A stretch of 20,415 nucleotides of DNA from positions 1 to 20,415 of the forward strand of contig DATFPQ010000203.1 of assembly GCA_035264765.1 (NCBI GenBank). The letters run 5' to 3'. Source of the stretch: DATFPQ01 sp035264765. GTDB taxonomy: Bacteria; Actinomycetota; Actinomycetes; Actinomycetales; Angustibacteraceae. Below, in pieces: positions 1 through 7,538 of this stretch; positions within the stretch are counted from its first letter, which is position 1; each line of letters starts with the position of its first letter. Position numbers and translations under genes: made by a program. Below the pieces are notes generated by a model. That model made no database searches and had not been told where the DNA came from. It was given only the letters and a program-made list of their open reading frames with translations.

Positions 1-14
1 TCCTCTGTCATGCC

Positions 15-114
15 GGCGCCATGTGCTGCGGCGCCCTGTACGTGCGGTTGTACCCCGGGCGCCCACCTGCGCGGCGCGCGCCGGGCTGCGAGGCAGGCTG
101 GGCGTCGCCTGCCT
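15..114. other. GC-rich inverted repeats downstream of lhr
   Basis: The distal part of the 266-bp stretch beyond the lhr stop contains no credible gene. It holds two inverted repeats. GGCGCC at 15-20 is repeated at 30-35 and can pair across 9 nt. AGGCAGGC at 91-98 pairs perfectly with GCCTGCCT at 107-114 across an 8-nt loop. The second hairpin could act as an L-shaped (tail-less) terminator for lhr, as there is no U-tract on either strand. Seen: the complementarity. Inferred: the terminator role. Confidence 0.4.
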
Positions 115-132
115 GCGCGAGGGCATACGTGT

Positions 133-240
133 GAGGCCCGCCCTGCGCGGTGCCCGCCCGCGCGAGGCGCGCCCTGCGCGGTGCCCGCCCGCGCGAGGCC
201 CGCCCTGCGCGGTGCCCGCCCGCGCGAGGCCCGCCCCGTG
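133..240. repeat. 31-bp tandem repeat, three copies plus a partial
   Basis: Three near-identical 31-bp units begin at 133, 164 and 195, and a degenerate fourth begins at 226. Each starts GAGGC and contains GCGCGGTGCCCGCCCGCGC. Within each unit GCGCGG pairs with CCGCGC over a 7-nt loop (145-150/158-163 and the same positions plus 31 and plus 62), so the array is a string of short GC hairpins. The period is not a multiple of three and the array lies just outside the lhr stop codon, so it is not a coding repeat. It may affect lhr transcript ends or vary in copy number between strains. Confidence 0.85.
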
Positions 241-266
241 CGAGGGCTAGGACCGGCGCCGCTGGC

Positions 267-3200
267 TCAGGCCCGCAGCCGCAAGCCCCGGGGGGTCGCA
301 TGGAAGCCGGCGCCGGCCAGGGCGGCCACCAGCGGGTGGTCGGAGCCGAGCAGGCCGGTGCCGTCCGCACGCTCAACGGTCAGCCGGCCGAGCGCGCCCT
401 CCCGGACCGCGAGGGCGAGCGCGTCGGCGGCCGCAGCCAGCAGCCGCTCGTCGTCGCTGAACGACAGCAGGGAGCGGCCGCCCCGCTCGACGTAGAGGAC
501 GAGATCTCCGTGGTGCAGCACCACGAGCGCACCGGCCTTGCGACCCGGCTTGTGCTGCGTCGCGTTGGGGTCGGTGCCGCGGCCCCGGTCCGGCCATGGC
601 AGCGCCGCGCCGAACGGGTTCGCCGGGTCGGCCGCCGCCACGACGAGCGTTGTGCCGGACGACTCGCCCATGGCACGCAGCCGGTCCACCGCGCCGGCCG
701 TGGAGAACTGGGCCGCTCCCAGCCCCTCCACGAAGTAGCCGCGGCGCACCCTCCCGGCGTCCTCGAACGCCGAAAGCACCCGGTAGACCGCCGCGAAGCC
801 GCCCGGCACGCCCTCGGCGACCACCGCACCGCGGGTCAGCACGCCGTGCCGGTCGAGCAGGGTGTCGGCCAGGGCGGCGGCCCGGACGGTGGCGTCCTGC
901 TCCCGATCCGGCAACATCGACCAGCGCCCGGCCGTGGTGGGAGGACCGGTCCGCGCCGGGAGCGCGGGGCGTCCGAGCCGGCCCGGTCGTCCCGGCCGCC
1001 CGGCGTACCGGCTGCTGCGCGGCCCGGACCGCGGCGCTCGATGTGCCGTACGACCCCCGGACAGCCGCGCCCGCAGCGGCGCCAGCGTGTCGCCCGTGAT
1101 GCGCCCCGCCCAGACAAGGTCCCACAGCGCGGCCACCATGGCCTCGTCGTCGGTGGAGCCGACGGCGTCGGACAGCGTCCGGAAGAAGAACGCTCCACCT
1201 CCCGCCAACGCGTCGAGCACCGCCTCGTGCAGCGGGGTCAGCTCCAGCTCGCCGGGGGGCGACAGGGTCAGCGGAGCCGTCTCCGCGAGGTGCAGCGAGA
1301 CCCAGCCGTCGTCGCCCGGCAGGGCGCCGTGCCCACACCAGAGCACCTCCCCGCTCGCCGTCAGCTGGTCCAGCAGCGCCGGGGACCAGCCGGCCACCCG
1401 GCCGGGAAGCACCAGGGTCTCCAGGGCGCTGGCCGGCACGACGGCTCCGGATAGTTGCTCGACCGCCCGAAGCAGGCCGTCCAGGCCGCGCCAGCGACCC
1501 CCGTCCGGTCCGCCGGGGCCCAGGCCCTGCCAAGCGGGCACGAACCGGGCCAGGTCGCGCGCGGGCACGGGTTCAACCTGCGAGCGCAGCGCCGCGAGCG
1601 AGCGGCGGCGCAGCGTCCGCAGCACCTCGGCGTCACACAGCTCCAGGCCCGACCCGCCCGGGCGCAGCTCACCCTCGACCAGCCGTCCCGACGTGATCAG
1701 CCGGCGAGCCGTCGCTCCCGCCACCGCCACGCCCAGGCCGAAGCGGGCCGCGACCTCGGCCACCGTGAAGGGGCCGTGGGTGCGGGCGTAGCGCGAGATC
1801 AGCTCCGCCAGCGGGTCGGGGGCCGGCTCCAGAAAGGCCTCCGGGAGCCCCACGGGAAGCGGCGTGCCGAGCGCGTCCTGTAGCCGGCCGGCGTCCTCGA
1901 CGACCGCCCACCGCTCCTGACCCGCCACCCGCACGCGGATCACCCGTCGCGAGCCCTCGAGACCCGCCAGCCAGCGGCCGACGGCGTCCGGTTCGCGCGA
2001 CCGCTCGGCGACCTCGTCGGTTGCGAGCGGTCCGAGCACGCGGAGAAGGTCGACGACGTCCTCGCCGTCGCGGGCCTTGCGCTCCTCGACCAGGTGCTGC
2101 AGCTCGCGCTCGGTCCGGACGACGGCCTCGGCGTCCAGCAGGTCGCGCAGCGCAGCGCCCTCACCGCGGCCGAGCAGCTCGGACAGCAGCGTGGGATCGA
2201 GAGCGAGCGCTGCCGCACGGCGCTCGGCCAGGGGAGAGTCGCCCTCGTAGAGGAACTGCGCCACGTACCCGAACAGCAGTGAGCGGGCGAAGGGGGACGG
2301 CGCAGGGGTCTCCACCTCCAGCATCCGGACCCGGCGGGCCCGCAGGTCGCGCATCAGCTCGACCAGCCCCGGCACGTCGAAGACGTCCTGAAGGCACTCC
2401 CGTACCGTCTCCAGCACGATGGGGAAGGCGGGGTAACCGCTGGCAACCTCGAGCAGCTGCGCGGCCCGCTGCCGCTGCTGCCACAACGGTTGCCGTGTGC
2501 CGGGCCGCCGGCGGGGAAGCAGCAGCGCCCGGCCCGCGCACTCGCGGAACCGCGAGGCGAACAGTGCCGAGCTGCCGATCTCGGTGGTGACGACGTCCTC
2601 CACGTCCTCGGGGTCGAGCAACACCAGGTCGGCGACGTCGGGCGCCGCCCCTCCGTCCAGCTCGACGTCGGGCAGCCGGAGGACGAGGCCGTCGTCGCCG
2701 TGCATCGCCTGCACGTCGACCCCGAAGCGCTCCCGCATCCGGGCCGCCACCGCGAGCGACCACGGCGCATGCACCTGGGCGCCGAACGGCGAGTGCACCA
2801 CCACCCGCCAGTCGCCCAGCTCGTCGCGGAAGCGCTCCAGCACGATGGTCCGGTCGTCGGGCACGTGGCCGGTGGCTTCGCGCTGCTCGCCGAGATAGGC
2901 GAGCAGGTTGTCGCACGCCCACTCGTCCAGCCCCGCGGCGTGAACCCGCTCACGGGCGGCGTCCGGTTCCAGGGCGGCGACCTCACGGACGAACGCGCCC
3001 ACGGCCCGGCCCAGCTCGGCCGGCCGGCCCAGTGCGTCGCCGTGCCAGAACGGCAGCTTGCCCGGCTGCCCCGGGGCGGGCGTCACCAGCACGCGGTCGT
3101 GGGTGATGTCCTCGATCCGCCACGACGAGGAGCCCAGGGTGAACACGTCCCCGACCCGTGACTCGTACACCATCTCCTCGTCCAGCTCGCCGACCCGCCG

Positions 3201-4958
3201 CCCGGGCCCGTCGCCCGAGGCCAGGAAGACGCCGTAAAGGCCGCGGTCGGGAATCGTCCCGCCGCTGGTGACGGCCAGGCGCTGGGCACCGGGCCGGCCG
3301 GTGAGCCGGTCGGTCTGCCGGTCCCACACGACCCGCGGGCGGAGCTCGGCGAACTGCTCGCTGGGGTAGCGCCCGGCCAGCATGTCGAGCACGGCGTCCA
3401 GGGCGCTGCGCGGGAGCGCGGAGAAGGGCGCCGCCCGCTGCACCAGCCGCTCGACGTCGTCGACCGCCCAGTCGTCGAGGGCGGTCATCGCCACCACCTG
3501 CTGGGCGAGCACGTCGAGCGGGTTGGCCGGCACCCGCAGCGCCTCGATTGCGCCCTCGCGCATCCGTTCCACCACCACGGCCGTCTGCACCAGGTCGCCA
3601 CGGAACTTCGGGAAGACGACCCCCCGGGACACCGCGCCGACCTGGTGGCCCGCCCGCCCCACCCGCTGCAGCCCGGACGCCACGCTGGGCGGCGACTCGA
3701 CCTGCACCACCAGGTCGACCGCACCCATGTCGATACCCAGCTCCAGCGAGCTCGTCGCCACCACGGCGGGCAGCCGGCCGGACTTCAGGTCGTCCTCGAT
3801 CGCCGCCCGTTGCTCCCGGCTGACCGACCCGTGATGCGCTCGGGCGAGGATGGCTGGGGCTCCACTGGACGAGCCGGCCTGCGCCATCAGCTCGGCCGGC
3901 GTCCGCGCGGCGGCAGCCCGCGCCCGCGGCCCGCCGCCGTCGTCGACGCCCCCCGGGACCCCCCGCTCGGCCTTCCCGTGCGCGTCGGCCTGCCCGTCGA
4001 CCTGCGCGTCGACCTGGGCCTCGGCAGCCTCCTGACGCTCGATCCACACCTCGTTCAGCCGTGCGGTCAACCGCTCGGCGAGCCGCCGCGAGTTGGCGAA
4101 GACCAGCGTGGAGGAGTGCGTGGTGACCAGGTCGACGACGCGCTCCTCGACGTGAGGCCAGATCGAGACGCGCTGCGGGTCACCGGCCGCCGGGCCGGAC
4201 AGGTCGCCCGTGGGTTCACCGATCGCACCGAGATCGGGGACGGGCACGACGACCTGCAGCTCCACCTCCTTGGCCGCGGGCGGCCGCACCACGGTGACCG
4301 GGCGCCCACCGGCGAGGAACCGGGCCACCTCCTCGACCGGCCGTACCGTGGCCGACAGCCCCACCCGCTGCGCCGGCCGTTCCAGCAGCGCGTCCAGCCG
4401 CTCCAAGGTCAGCGCGAGGTGCGCGCCGCGCTTGGTAGCCGCCACGGCGTGAACCTCGTCGACGATCACCGTCTCGACACCCACCAGTGCCTCCCGGGCC
4501 TGCGAGGTGAGCAGCAGGAACAGCGACTCCGGTGTGGTGATGAGGACGTCGGACGGCGTGCGGGCGAACGTGCGGCGATCGGCGGCAGGGGTGTCGCCGG
4601 ACCGCACCGCCACGGAGACCTGCGGCTCCGTCAGCCCCAGCCGCGAGGCCGCGTGCCGGATGCCGGTCAGCGGGGCACGCAGGTTGCGCTCAACGTCGAC
4701 GGCCAGCGCCTTCAGCGGCGAGACGTACAGGACCCGGCAGCGCCGCTTCGGCTCCGCCGGCGGCGGTGCGCTCGCCAGCCGGTCAAGGGCCCACAGGAAC
4801 GCCGACAGGGTCTTGCCCGACCCGGTGGGGGCGACGACCAGGGCGTGCTCCCCACGGCTGATCGCCTCCCATGCACCGATCTGCGCGGCCGTGGGCGCGG
4901 CGAACGCGCCCTCGAACCAGGCCCGGGTCGCGGGGGAGAAGGAGCTCAGCACATCCAC
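267..4958 (-). CDS. lhr: Lhr-type large ATP-dependent DNA helicase
   Basis: Superfamily 2 helicase of the Lhr family, a 3'-5' single-strand DNA translocase that unwinds RNA:DNA hybrids and DNA and is implicated in repair. From the chosen GTG the protein has 1563 residues, the usual size of actinobacterial full-length Lhr. Visible motifs: Walker A APTGSGKT (43-50), DEVH box (167-170), SAT (202-204), then after a variable Ala/Gly-rich insert (about 308-370) the second RecA-like domain with ATSSLELGIDMG and QRVGRAGHQ (about 401-439). Winged-helix and Lhr-specific C-terminal domains follow. The open frame runs up to 5324, but its upstream part is low-complexity Arg/Pro sequence antisense to the DUF3046 gene. 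The conserved family start (FSPATRAWF) begins 7 residues after GTG 4958. That GTG lies 8 nt beyond a promoter -10, suggesting a leaderless message. GTG 4952 and GTG 4979 are alternatives. Function certain, exact start inferred. Confidence 0.95.
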   Translation of the reverse strand: MDVLSSFSPATRAWFEGAFAAPTAAQIGAWEAISRGEHALVVAPTGSGKTLSAFLWALDRLASAPPPAEPKRRCRVLYVSPLKALAVDVERNLRAPLTGIRHAASRLGLTEPQVSVAVRSGDTPAADRRTFARTPSDVLITTPESLFLLLTSQAREALVGVETVIVDEVHAVAATKRGAHLALTLERLDALLERPAQRVGLSATVRPVEEVARFLAGGRPVTVVRPPAAKEVELQVVVPVPDLGAIGEPTGDLSGPAAGDPQRVSIWPHVEERVVDLVTTHSSTLVFANSRRLAERLTARLNEVWIERQEAAEAQVDAQVDGQADAHGKAERGVPGGVDDGGGPRARAAAARTPAELMAQAGSSSGAPAILARAHHGSVSREQRAAIEDDLKSGRLPAVVATSSLELGIDMGAVDLVVQVESPPSVASGLQRVGRAGHQVGAVSRGVVFPKFRGDLVQTAVVVERMREGAIEALRVPANPLDVLAQQVVAMTALDDWAVDDVERLVQRAAPFSALPRSALDAVLDMLAGRYPSEQFAELRPRVVWDRQTDRLTGRPGAQRLAVTSGGTIPDRGLYGVFLASGDGPGRRVGELDEEMVYESRVGDVFTLGSSSWRIEDITHDRVLVTPAPGQPGKLPFWHGDALGRPAELGRAVGAFVREVAALEPDAARERVHAAGLDEWACDNLLAYLGEQREATGHVPDDRTIVLERFRDELGDWRVVVHSPFGAQVHAPWSLAVAARMRERFGVDVQAMHGDDGLVLRLPDVELDGGAAPDVADLVLLDPEDVEDVVTTEIGSSALFASRFRECAGRALLLPRRRPGTRQPLWQQRQRAAQLLEVASGYPAFPIVLETVRECLQDVFDVPGLVELMRDLRARRVRMLEVETPAPSPFARSLLFGYVAQFLYEGDSPLAERRAAALALDPTLLSELLGRGEGAALRDLLDAEAVVRTERELQHLVEERKARDGEDVVDLLRVLGPLATDEVAERSREPDAVGRWLAGLEGSRRVIRVRVAGQERWAVVEDAGRLQDALGTPLPVGLPEAFLEPAPDPLAELISRYARTHGPFTVAEVAARFGLGVAVAGATARRLITSGRLVEGELRPGGSGLELCDAEVLRTLRRRSLAALRSQVEPVPARDLARFVPAWQGLGPGGPDGGRWRGLDGLLRAVEQLSGAVVPASALETLVLPGRVAGWSPALLDQLTASGEVLWCGHGALPGDDGWVSLHLAETAPLTLSPPGELELTPLHEAVLDALAGGGAFFFRTLSDAVGSTDDEAMVAALWDLVWAGRITGDTLAPLRARLSGGRTAHRAPRSGPRSSRYAGRPGRPGRLGRPALPARTGPPTTAGRWSMLPDREQDATVRAAALADTLLDRHGVLTRGAVVAEGVPGGFAAVYRVLSAFEDAGRVRRGYFVEGLGAAQFSTAGAVDRLRAMGESSGTTLVVAAADPANPFGAALPWPDRGRGTDPNATQHKPGRKAGALVVLHHGDLVLYVERGGRSLLSFSDDERLLAAAADALALAVREGALGRLTVERADGTGLLGSDHPLVAALAGAGFHATPRGLRLRA

Positions 4959-4965
4959 GTTCTTG

Positions 4966-4988
4966 ATGCTGCCAGGCACCACCGACAA
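4966..4988 (-). promoter_or_regulatory. RecA-NDp/PafBC-type promoter of lhr
   Basis: On the minus strand TTGTCGGTG (4988-4980) is followed after exactly 8 bp by CAGCAT (4971-4966). The mycobacterial DNA-damage promoter motif known as RecA-NDp, bound by PafBC, is TTGTCRGTG-N8-TANNNT. The first half is a perfect match and the -10 half has one deviation (C for T at its first base). Transcription would start about 7 nt downstream, next to GTG 4958. This fits lhr being a LexA-independent damage gene. Motif seen; activity inferred. Confidence 0.65.
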
Positions 4989-5023
4989 CGACGCCCCCGG
5001 AGCCTCGGCAGAGCGGGTGTGCG

Positions 5024-5266
5024 ATGCTCGACGCCGTGCGGCAGAGCGAGTTTCGGCAGTTGCTCGAGGACGAGTTCGGGCCCGCCTACGCACGGACCGT
5101 CGCGCGGGACGTGGTGGTCGACGTGTTGGGAGGCCGGACCGCCGAGCAGGCACTGGCGGCCGGTGCGCGTCCTCGAGAGGTCTGGCTGGCCCTCTGCGAC
5201 ACGATGGACGTCCCGGTCGAGCGGCGCTTGGGCCGGGACCCGAGGGACCGACGCCGCGCCCGCTAG
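5024..5266 (+). CDS. DUF3046 family protein
   Basis: Small (80 residues) protein of unknown function belonging to the DUF3046 family, which in Actinomycetota is typically encoded just upstream of recA. Recognised by SEFRQLLEDEFGPAYA, a VARD segment, LGGRT, EQALAAG and the V-W-LC-(6)-VP ending. No membrane segment, signal or enzymatic motif is visible. ATG 5024 is given as start. GTG 5036, which would begin VRQSEF and matches the usual family start (MR-x-x-EFW), is an equally good alternative giving 76 residues. No clear Shine-Dalgarno is seen before either. It is divergent from lhr, with about 65 bp between starts, and lies on the same strand as recA, 242 bp upstream. Confidence 0.85.
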   Translation: MLDAVRQSEFRQLLEDEFGPAYARTVARDVVVDVLGGRTAEQALAAGARPREVWLALCDTMDVPVERRLGRDPRDRRRAR

Positions 5267-5345
5267 CGTCGGAGGGCCGCAGGGCCTGGGTGTCGCTGGG
5301 CCAGAAGCCGTCGCTGGACGACACGCCGACGTAGGTTCTCGCCCT

Positions 5346-5367
5346 CGAACATCTGTTCGGCTACTGT
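5346..5367 (+). promoter_or_regulatory. SOS (LexA) box and distal recA promoter
   Basis: CGAACATCTGTTCG (5346-5359) is a palindromic match to the Gram-positive/actinobacterial SOS box (CGAAC-N4-GTTCG). TACTGT at 5362-5367, just 3' of it, can serve as a -10 hexamer, so bound LexA would cover the promoter core. No good -35 is seen. It lies about 150 bp before the recA start codon, which resembles the distal LexA-controlled recA promoter of mycobacteria. Confidence 0.85.
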
Positions 5368-5424
5368 CATCCACAGGTTCGGCGCTCGTCCCACGGTCCA
5401 CAGGTCCGCGAACGTCGGCGCCCG

Positions 5425-5447
5425 CTGTCGGTGGTGTCGCCTAGCGT
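5425..5447 (+). promoter_or_regulatory. RecA-NDp/PafBC-type proximal recA promoter
   Basis: CTGTCGGTG (5425-5433), exactly 8 bp, then TAGCGT (5442-5447) matches the RecA-NDp consensus TTGTCRGTG-N8-TANNNT with only the first base different. The predicted start at about 5454 gives a leader of about 55 nt to the recA ATG. Together with the upstream SOS box this reproduces the two-promoter arrangement described for mycobacterial recA: a distal LexA-controlled promoter and a proximal LexA-independent one. Motif seen; function inferred from the family of promoters. Confidence 0.8.
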
Positions 5448-5508
5448 CGCCTCGACGACAACAGCCCCTCGGTCGGCAGGTCCGGCCGCGATTTTCAAGG
5501 TGAGGACC

Positions 5509-6555
5509 ATGCCCGCTCCCGCAGAACGTGAGAAGGCGCTCGACACCGCCCTGGCGCAGATCGACAAGCAGTTCGGCAAGGGCTCGGTCATGCGTCTCGG
5601 GGACGACGTGCGCGCACCGATCGAGGTCATCCCCACCGGCTCGGTGGCCCTGGACGTCGCTCTGGGCATCGGCGGCCTTCCTCGTGGCCGCGTGGTGGAG
5701 ATCTACGGCCCGGAGTCCTCGGGCAAGACCACCGTCGCGCTGCACGCTGTGGCCAACGCCCAGCGCGCCGGCGGCATCGCCGCCTTCATCGACGCCGAGC
5801 ACGCACTCGACCCCGAGTACGCGAAGAAGCTTGGCGTCGACACCGACGCGCTGCTCGTCTCCCAGCCCGACACCGGGGAGCAGGCGCTCGAGATCGCCGA
5901 CATGCTGATCCGCTCCGGCGCCCTCGACATCATCGTGATCGACTCGGTGGCCGCGCTCGTGCCGCGCGCCGAGATCGAGGGCGAGATGGGCGACAGCCAC
6001 GTGGGTCTGCAGGCCCGGCTGATGTCCCAGGCCCTGCGCAAGATCACGGGTGCGCTCAACAACTCCAAGACGACTGCGATCTTCATCAACCAGCTACGCG
6101 AGAAGATCGGTGTCATGTTCGGCTCGCCCGAGACGACGACCGGTGGCAAGGCGCTGAAGTTCTACGCCTCGGTCCGGCTGGACGTGCGCCGGATCGAGAC
6201 GCTGAAGGACGGCAGCGAGCCGGTCGGCAACCGGACCCGGTGCAAGATCGTCAAGAACAAGATGGCCCCGCCGTTCAAGCAGGCCGAGTTCGACATCCTC
6301 TACGGCCACGGCATCTCCCGCGAGGGCGGCCTGATCGACATGGGTGTGGAGCAGGGCTTCGTCCGCAAGTCCGGCGCCTGGTACACCTACGACGGCGACC
6401 AGCTGGGGCAGGGCAAGGAGAACGCGCGGTCCTTCCTGCGCGACAACCCCGACCTGGCGAACGAGCTGGAGAAGAAGATCAAGGAGAAGCTCGGCATCGG
6501 GCCGCGGGTCGACGCGCCGGCCGAGGATGTCGCCGAGGTCAAGGTCGACTTCTGA
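5509..6555 (+). CDS. recA: Recombinase RecA
   Basis: DNA-dependent ATPase that forms the nucleoprotein filament for homologous recombination and stimulates LexA self-cleavage. 348 residues, normal for the family. Walker A GPESSGKT (67-74), catalytic Glu in IDAEHA (E97), Walker B IIVID (141-145), DNA-binding loop 2 around FGSPETTTGG (204-213), and the KIVKNK segment near 246-251 are all intact. The C-terminus is acidic (DAPAEDVAEVKVDF). No intein interrupts the P-loop or the other usual insertion sites. ATG 5509 is chosen because AAGGTGAGG lies immediately upstream (5497-5505) and the N-terminus then matches other RecA proteins. The frame is open further upstream, but that part crosses the proximal promoter. 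Damage control is expected from both upstream elements. recX follows after a repeat array. Confidence 0.99.
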   Translation: MPAPAEREKALDTALAQIDKQFGKGSVMRLGDDVRAPIEVIPTGSVALDVALGIGGLPRGRVVEIYGPESSGKTTVALHAVANAQRAGGIAAFIDAEHALDPEYAKKLGVDTDALLVSQPDTGEQALEIADMLIRSGALDIIVIDSVAALVPRAEIEGEMGDSHVGLQARLMSQALRKITGALNNSKTTAIFINQLREKIGVMFGSPETTTGGKALKFYASVRLDVRRIETLKDGSEPVGNRTRCKIVKNKMAPPFKQAEFDILYGHGISREGGLIDMGVEQGFVRKSGAWYTYDGDQLGQGKENARSFLRDNPDLANELEKKIKEKLGIGPRVDAPAEDVAEVKVDF

Positions 6556-6602
6556 CCGCTCCTGCGGCCAGCGACCGTGCGTGCCGAGGCCCAGGCTGGC
6601 AG

Positions 6603-6691
6603 GGCTGAGCAGGGCTGAGCACCCAGGGCTGAGCACCCAGGGCTGAGCAGGGCTGAGCACCCAGGCTGAGCGGGGCTGAGCGGGGCTGAGC
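6603..6691 (+). repeat. GGCTGAGC repeat array between recA and recX
   Basis: Eight exact copies of GGCTGAGC begin at 6603, 6613, 6627, 6641, 6651, 6664, 6674 and 6684. They are spaced 10, 14, 14, 10, 13, 10 and 10 bp apart, so the array mixes 10-bp (GGGCTGAGCA-like) and 14-bp (GGGCTGAGCACCCA) units. Each unit has an internal dyad (GCT-G-AGC), and the 14-bp form can also pair GGG with CCC. The array fills most of the recA-recX gap in a transcribed but untranslated spacer. An inverted copy, GCTCAGCC, occurs just past recX at 7369-7376. Confidence 0.9.
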
Positions 6692-6740
6692 ACCCAAGGC
6701 CAAGAACCCCAGGCGGAGAACGAGCCGAGGAGGCGAGCCG

Positions 6741-7340
6741 ATGACGGCGCCCACCGGTCGCGCCCGAACCCGGCCGCGACGGACCGGCCCTGACGAGCCA
6801 CTGCCGGGCGGAGCTGCCGACAGCACACCGGACGCCGACCCGGAGTCGGTGGCCCGCGCGATCGTGCTCCGACAGCTCACGATGGCGCCGCGCAGCCGGG
6901 CGCAGCTGGCCGACAAGCTCGCGCAGCGCGGCGCGCCGCAGGACGTCGCCGAGCGGGTCCTCGACCGGTTCGAGCAGGTGGGGCTGGTGGACGACGCGGC
7001 GTTCGCCGCGGGCTGGGTGCGGTCGCGGCACCAGACCCGCGGGCTGTCGCGGCGGGCGCTTGCGCACGAGCTGCGGTCCAAGGGCATCGAGGACGAGACC
7101 GCCCAGCAGGCGCTCGCCGAAGTGGGCGGGGAGGACGAGCGGCGGGCCGCCGAGCAGCTGGTGGCTCGACGACTGCCGTCCGTGCGTGGGTTACCGCGCG
7201 ACAAGCAGCTCAGCCGTCTGGCCGGCATGCTGGCCCGCAAGGGGTACGGACCCGCCGTCGCGCTGCAGGTCGTGCGGGAGGCGCTCGCCGATAAGCCGGA
7301 CGCTGACCTCGTGGATCCGGGGGACGTCCTCGACCCGTGA
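6741..7340 (+). CDS. recX: Recombination regulatory protein RecX
   Basis: RecX binds RecA filaments and modulates (usually inhibits) recombinase and co-protease activity in the cytoplasm. 199 residues. The conserved RecX three-helix repeats start near residue 38 (AIVLRQLTMAPRSRAQLADKL), continue through LDRFEQVGLVDDAAFAAGWV and GLSRRALAHELRSKGI, and end with ARKGYGPAVALQVVREAL. The first 35 residues are a Pro/Arg/Asp-rich disordered extension that is often seen in actinobacterial RecX. A strong Shine-Dalgarno (GAGGAGG) precedes ATG 6741. It lies 185 bp downstream of recA on the same strand, with the repeat array between them and no evident separate promoter, so read-through from recA is likely. 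Confidence 0.95.
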   Translation: MTAPTGRARTRPRRTGPDEPLPGGAADSTPDADPESVARAIVLRQLTMAPRSRAQLADKLAQRGAPQDVAERVLDRFEQVGLVDDAAFAAGWVRSRHQTRGLSRRALAHELRSKGIEDETAQQALAEVGGEDERRAAEQLVARRLPSVRGLPRDKQLSRLAGMLARKGYGPAVALQVVREALADKPDADLVDPGDVLDP

Positions 7341-7538
7341 CGCGCTGGAAAGGTGCCAAGGCGCATCTGCTCAGCCGAGTGCGCCGAGTCCGGGGCATCT
7401 GCGCATCGGGCACGACGGGATCCGCAGCATCGGGGCACTTGGCCGAGAACCACAACGTGCGCCGGAACGCGGCCGCCTGGATCCTCGCCAAGCCCCGCCC
7501 GCGGTGCTTGACTACCCGCACCTGCTCGAAGGAGGACG
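7341..7538. other. Spacer between recX and the sugar importer operon
   Basis: No gene is supported in these 198 bp. There are short imperfect repeats (GGCATCTGCGCATCGGG near 7396-7412, GCATCGGGGCA near 7429-7439) and the inverted GCTCAGCC copy at 7369-7376. A TTGACT hexamer at 7508-7513 looks like a -35, but the position for its -10 falls on the Shine-Dalgarno of the next gene, so it is not called as a promoter. Any promoter for the importer operon should lie here, but none is obvious. Confidence 0.5.

Noticed and set aside
133..240. CRISPR-like regular 31-bp spacing
   Set aside because: Units are directly adjacent with no unique spacers, and there are no cas genes nearby; it is a simple tandem repeat.
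10..495. Several overlapping small open frames at the left edge
   Set aside because: They run through the 31-bp repeat and the antisense strand of lhr; compositionally biased with no ribosome site or homology visible.
612..621. GAACGGGTTC resembling an SOS half-site pair
   Set aside because: Only 2 bp separate GAAC and GTTC instead of 4, and it is inside the lhr coding region.
3645..5444. 599-codon plus-strand open frame antisense to lhr and overlapping DUF3046
   Set aside because: High-GC shadow of lhr. Its translation is rich in Arg/Gly/His with no domain, and the lhr frame carries all helicase motifs.
5431..5508. Longer RecA N-terminus from the upstream in-frame GTG
   Set aside because: It would start inside the proximal promoter; ATG 5509 has a strong Shine-Dalgarno and the conventional RecA N-terminus.
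7508..7513. TTGACT as a -35 for the sugar importer operon
   Set aside because: At 17-bp spacing the -10 would fall on GGAGGA, the ribosome site of the binding-protein gene.
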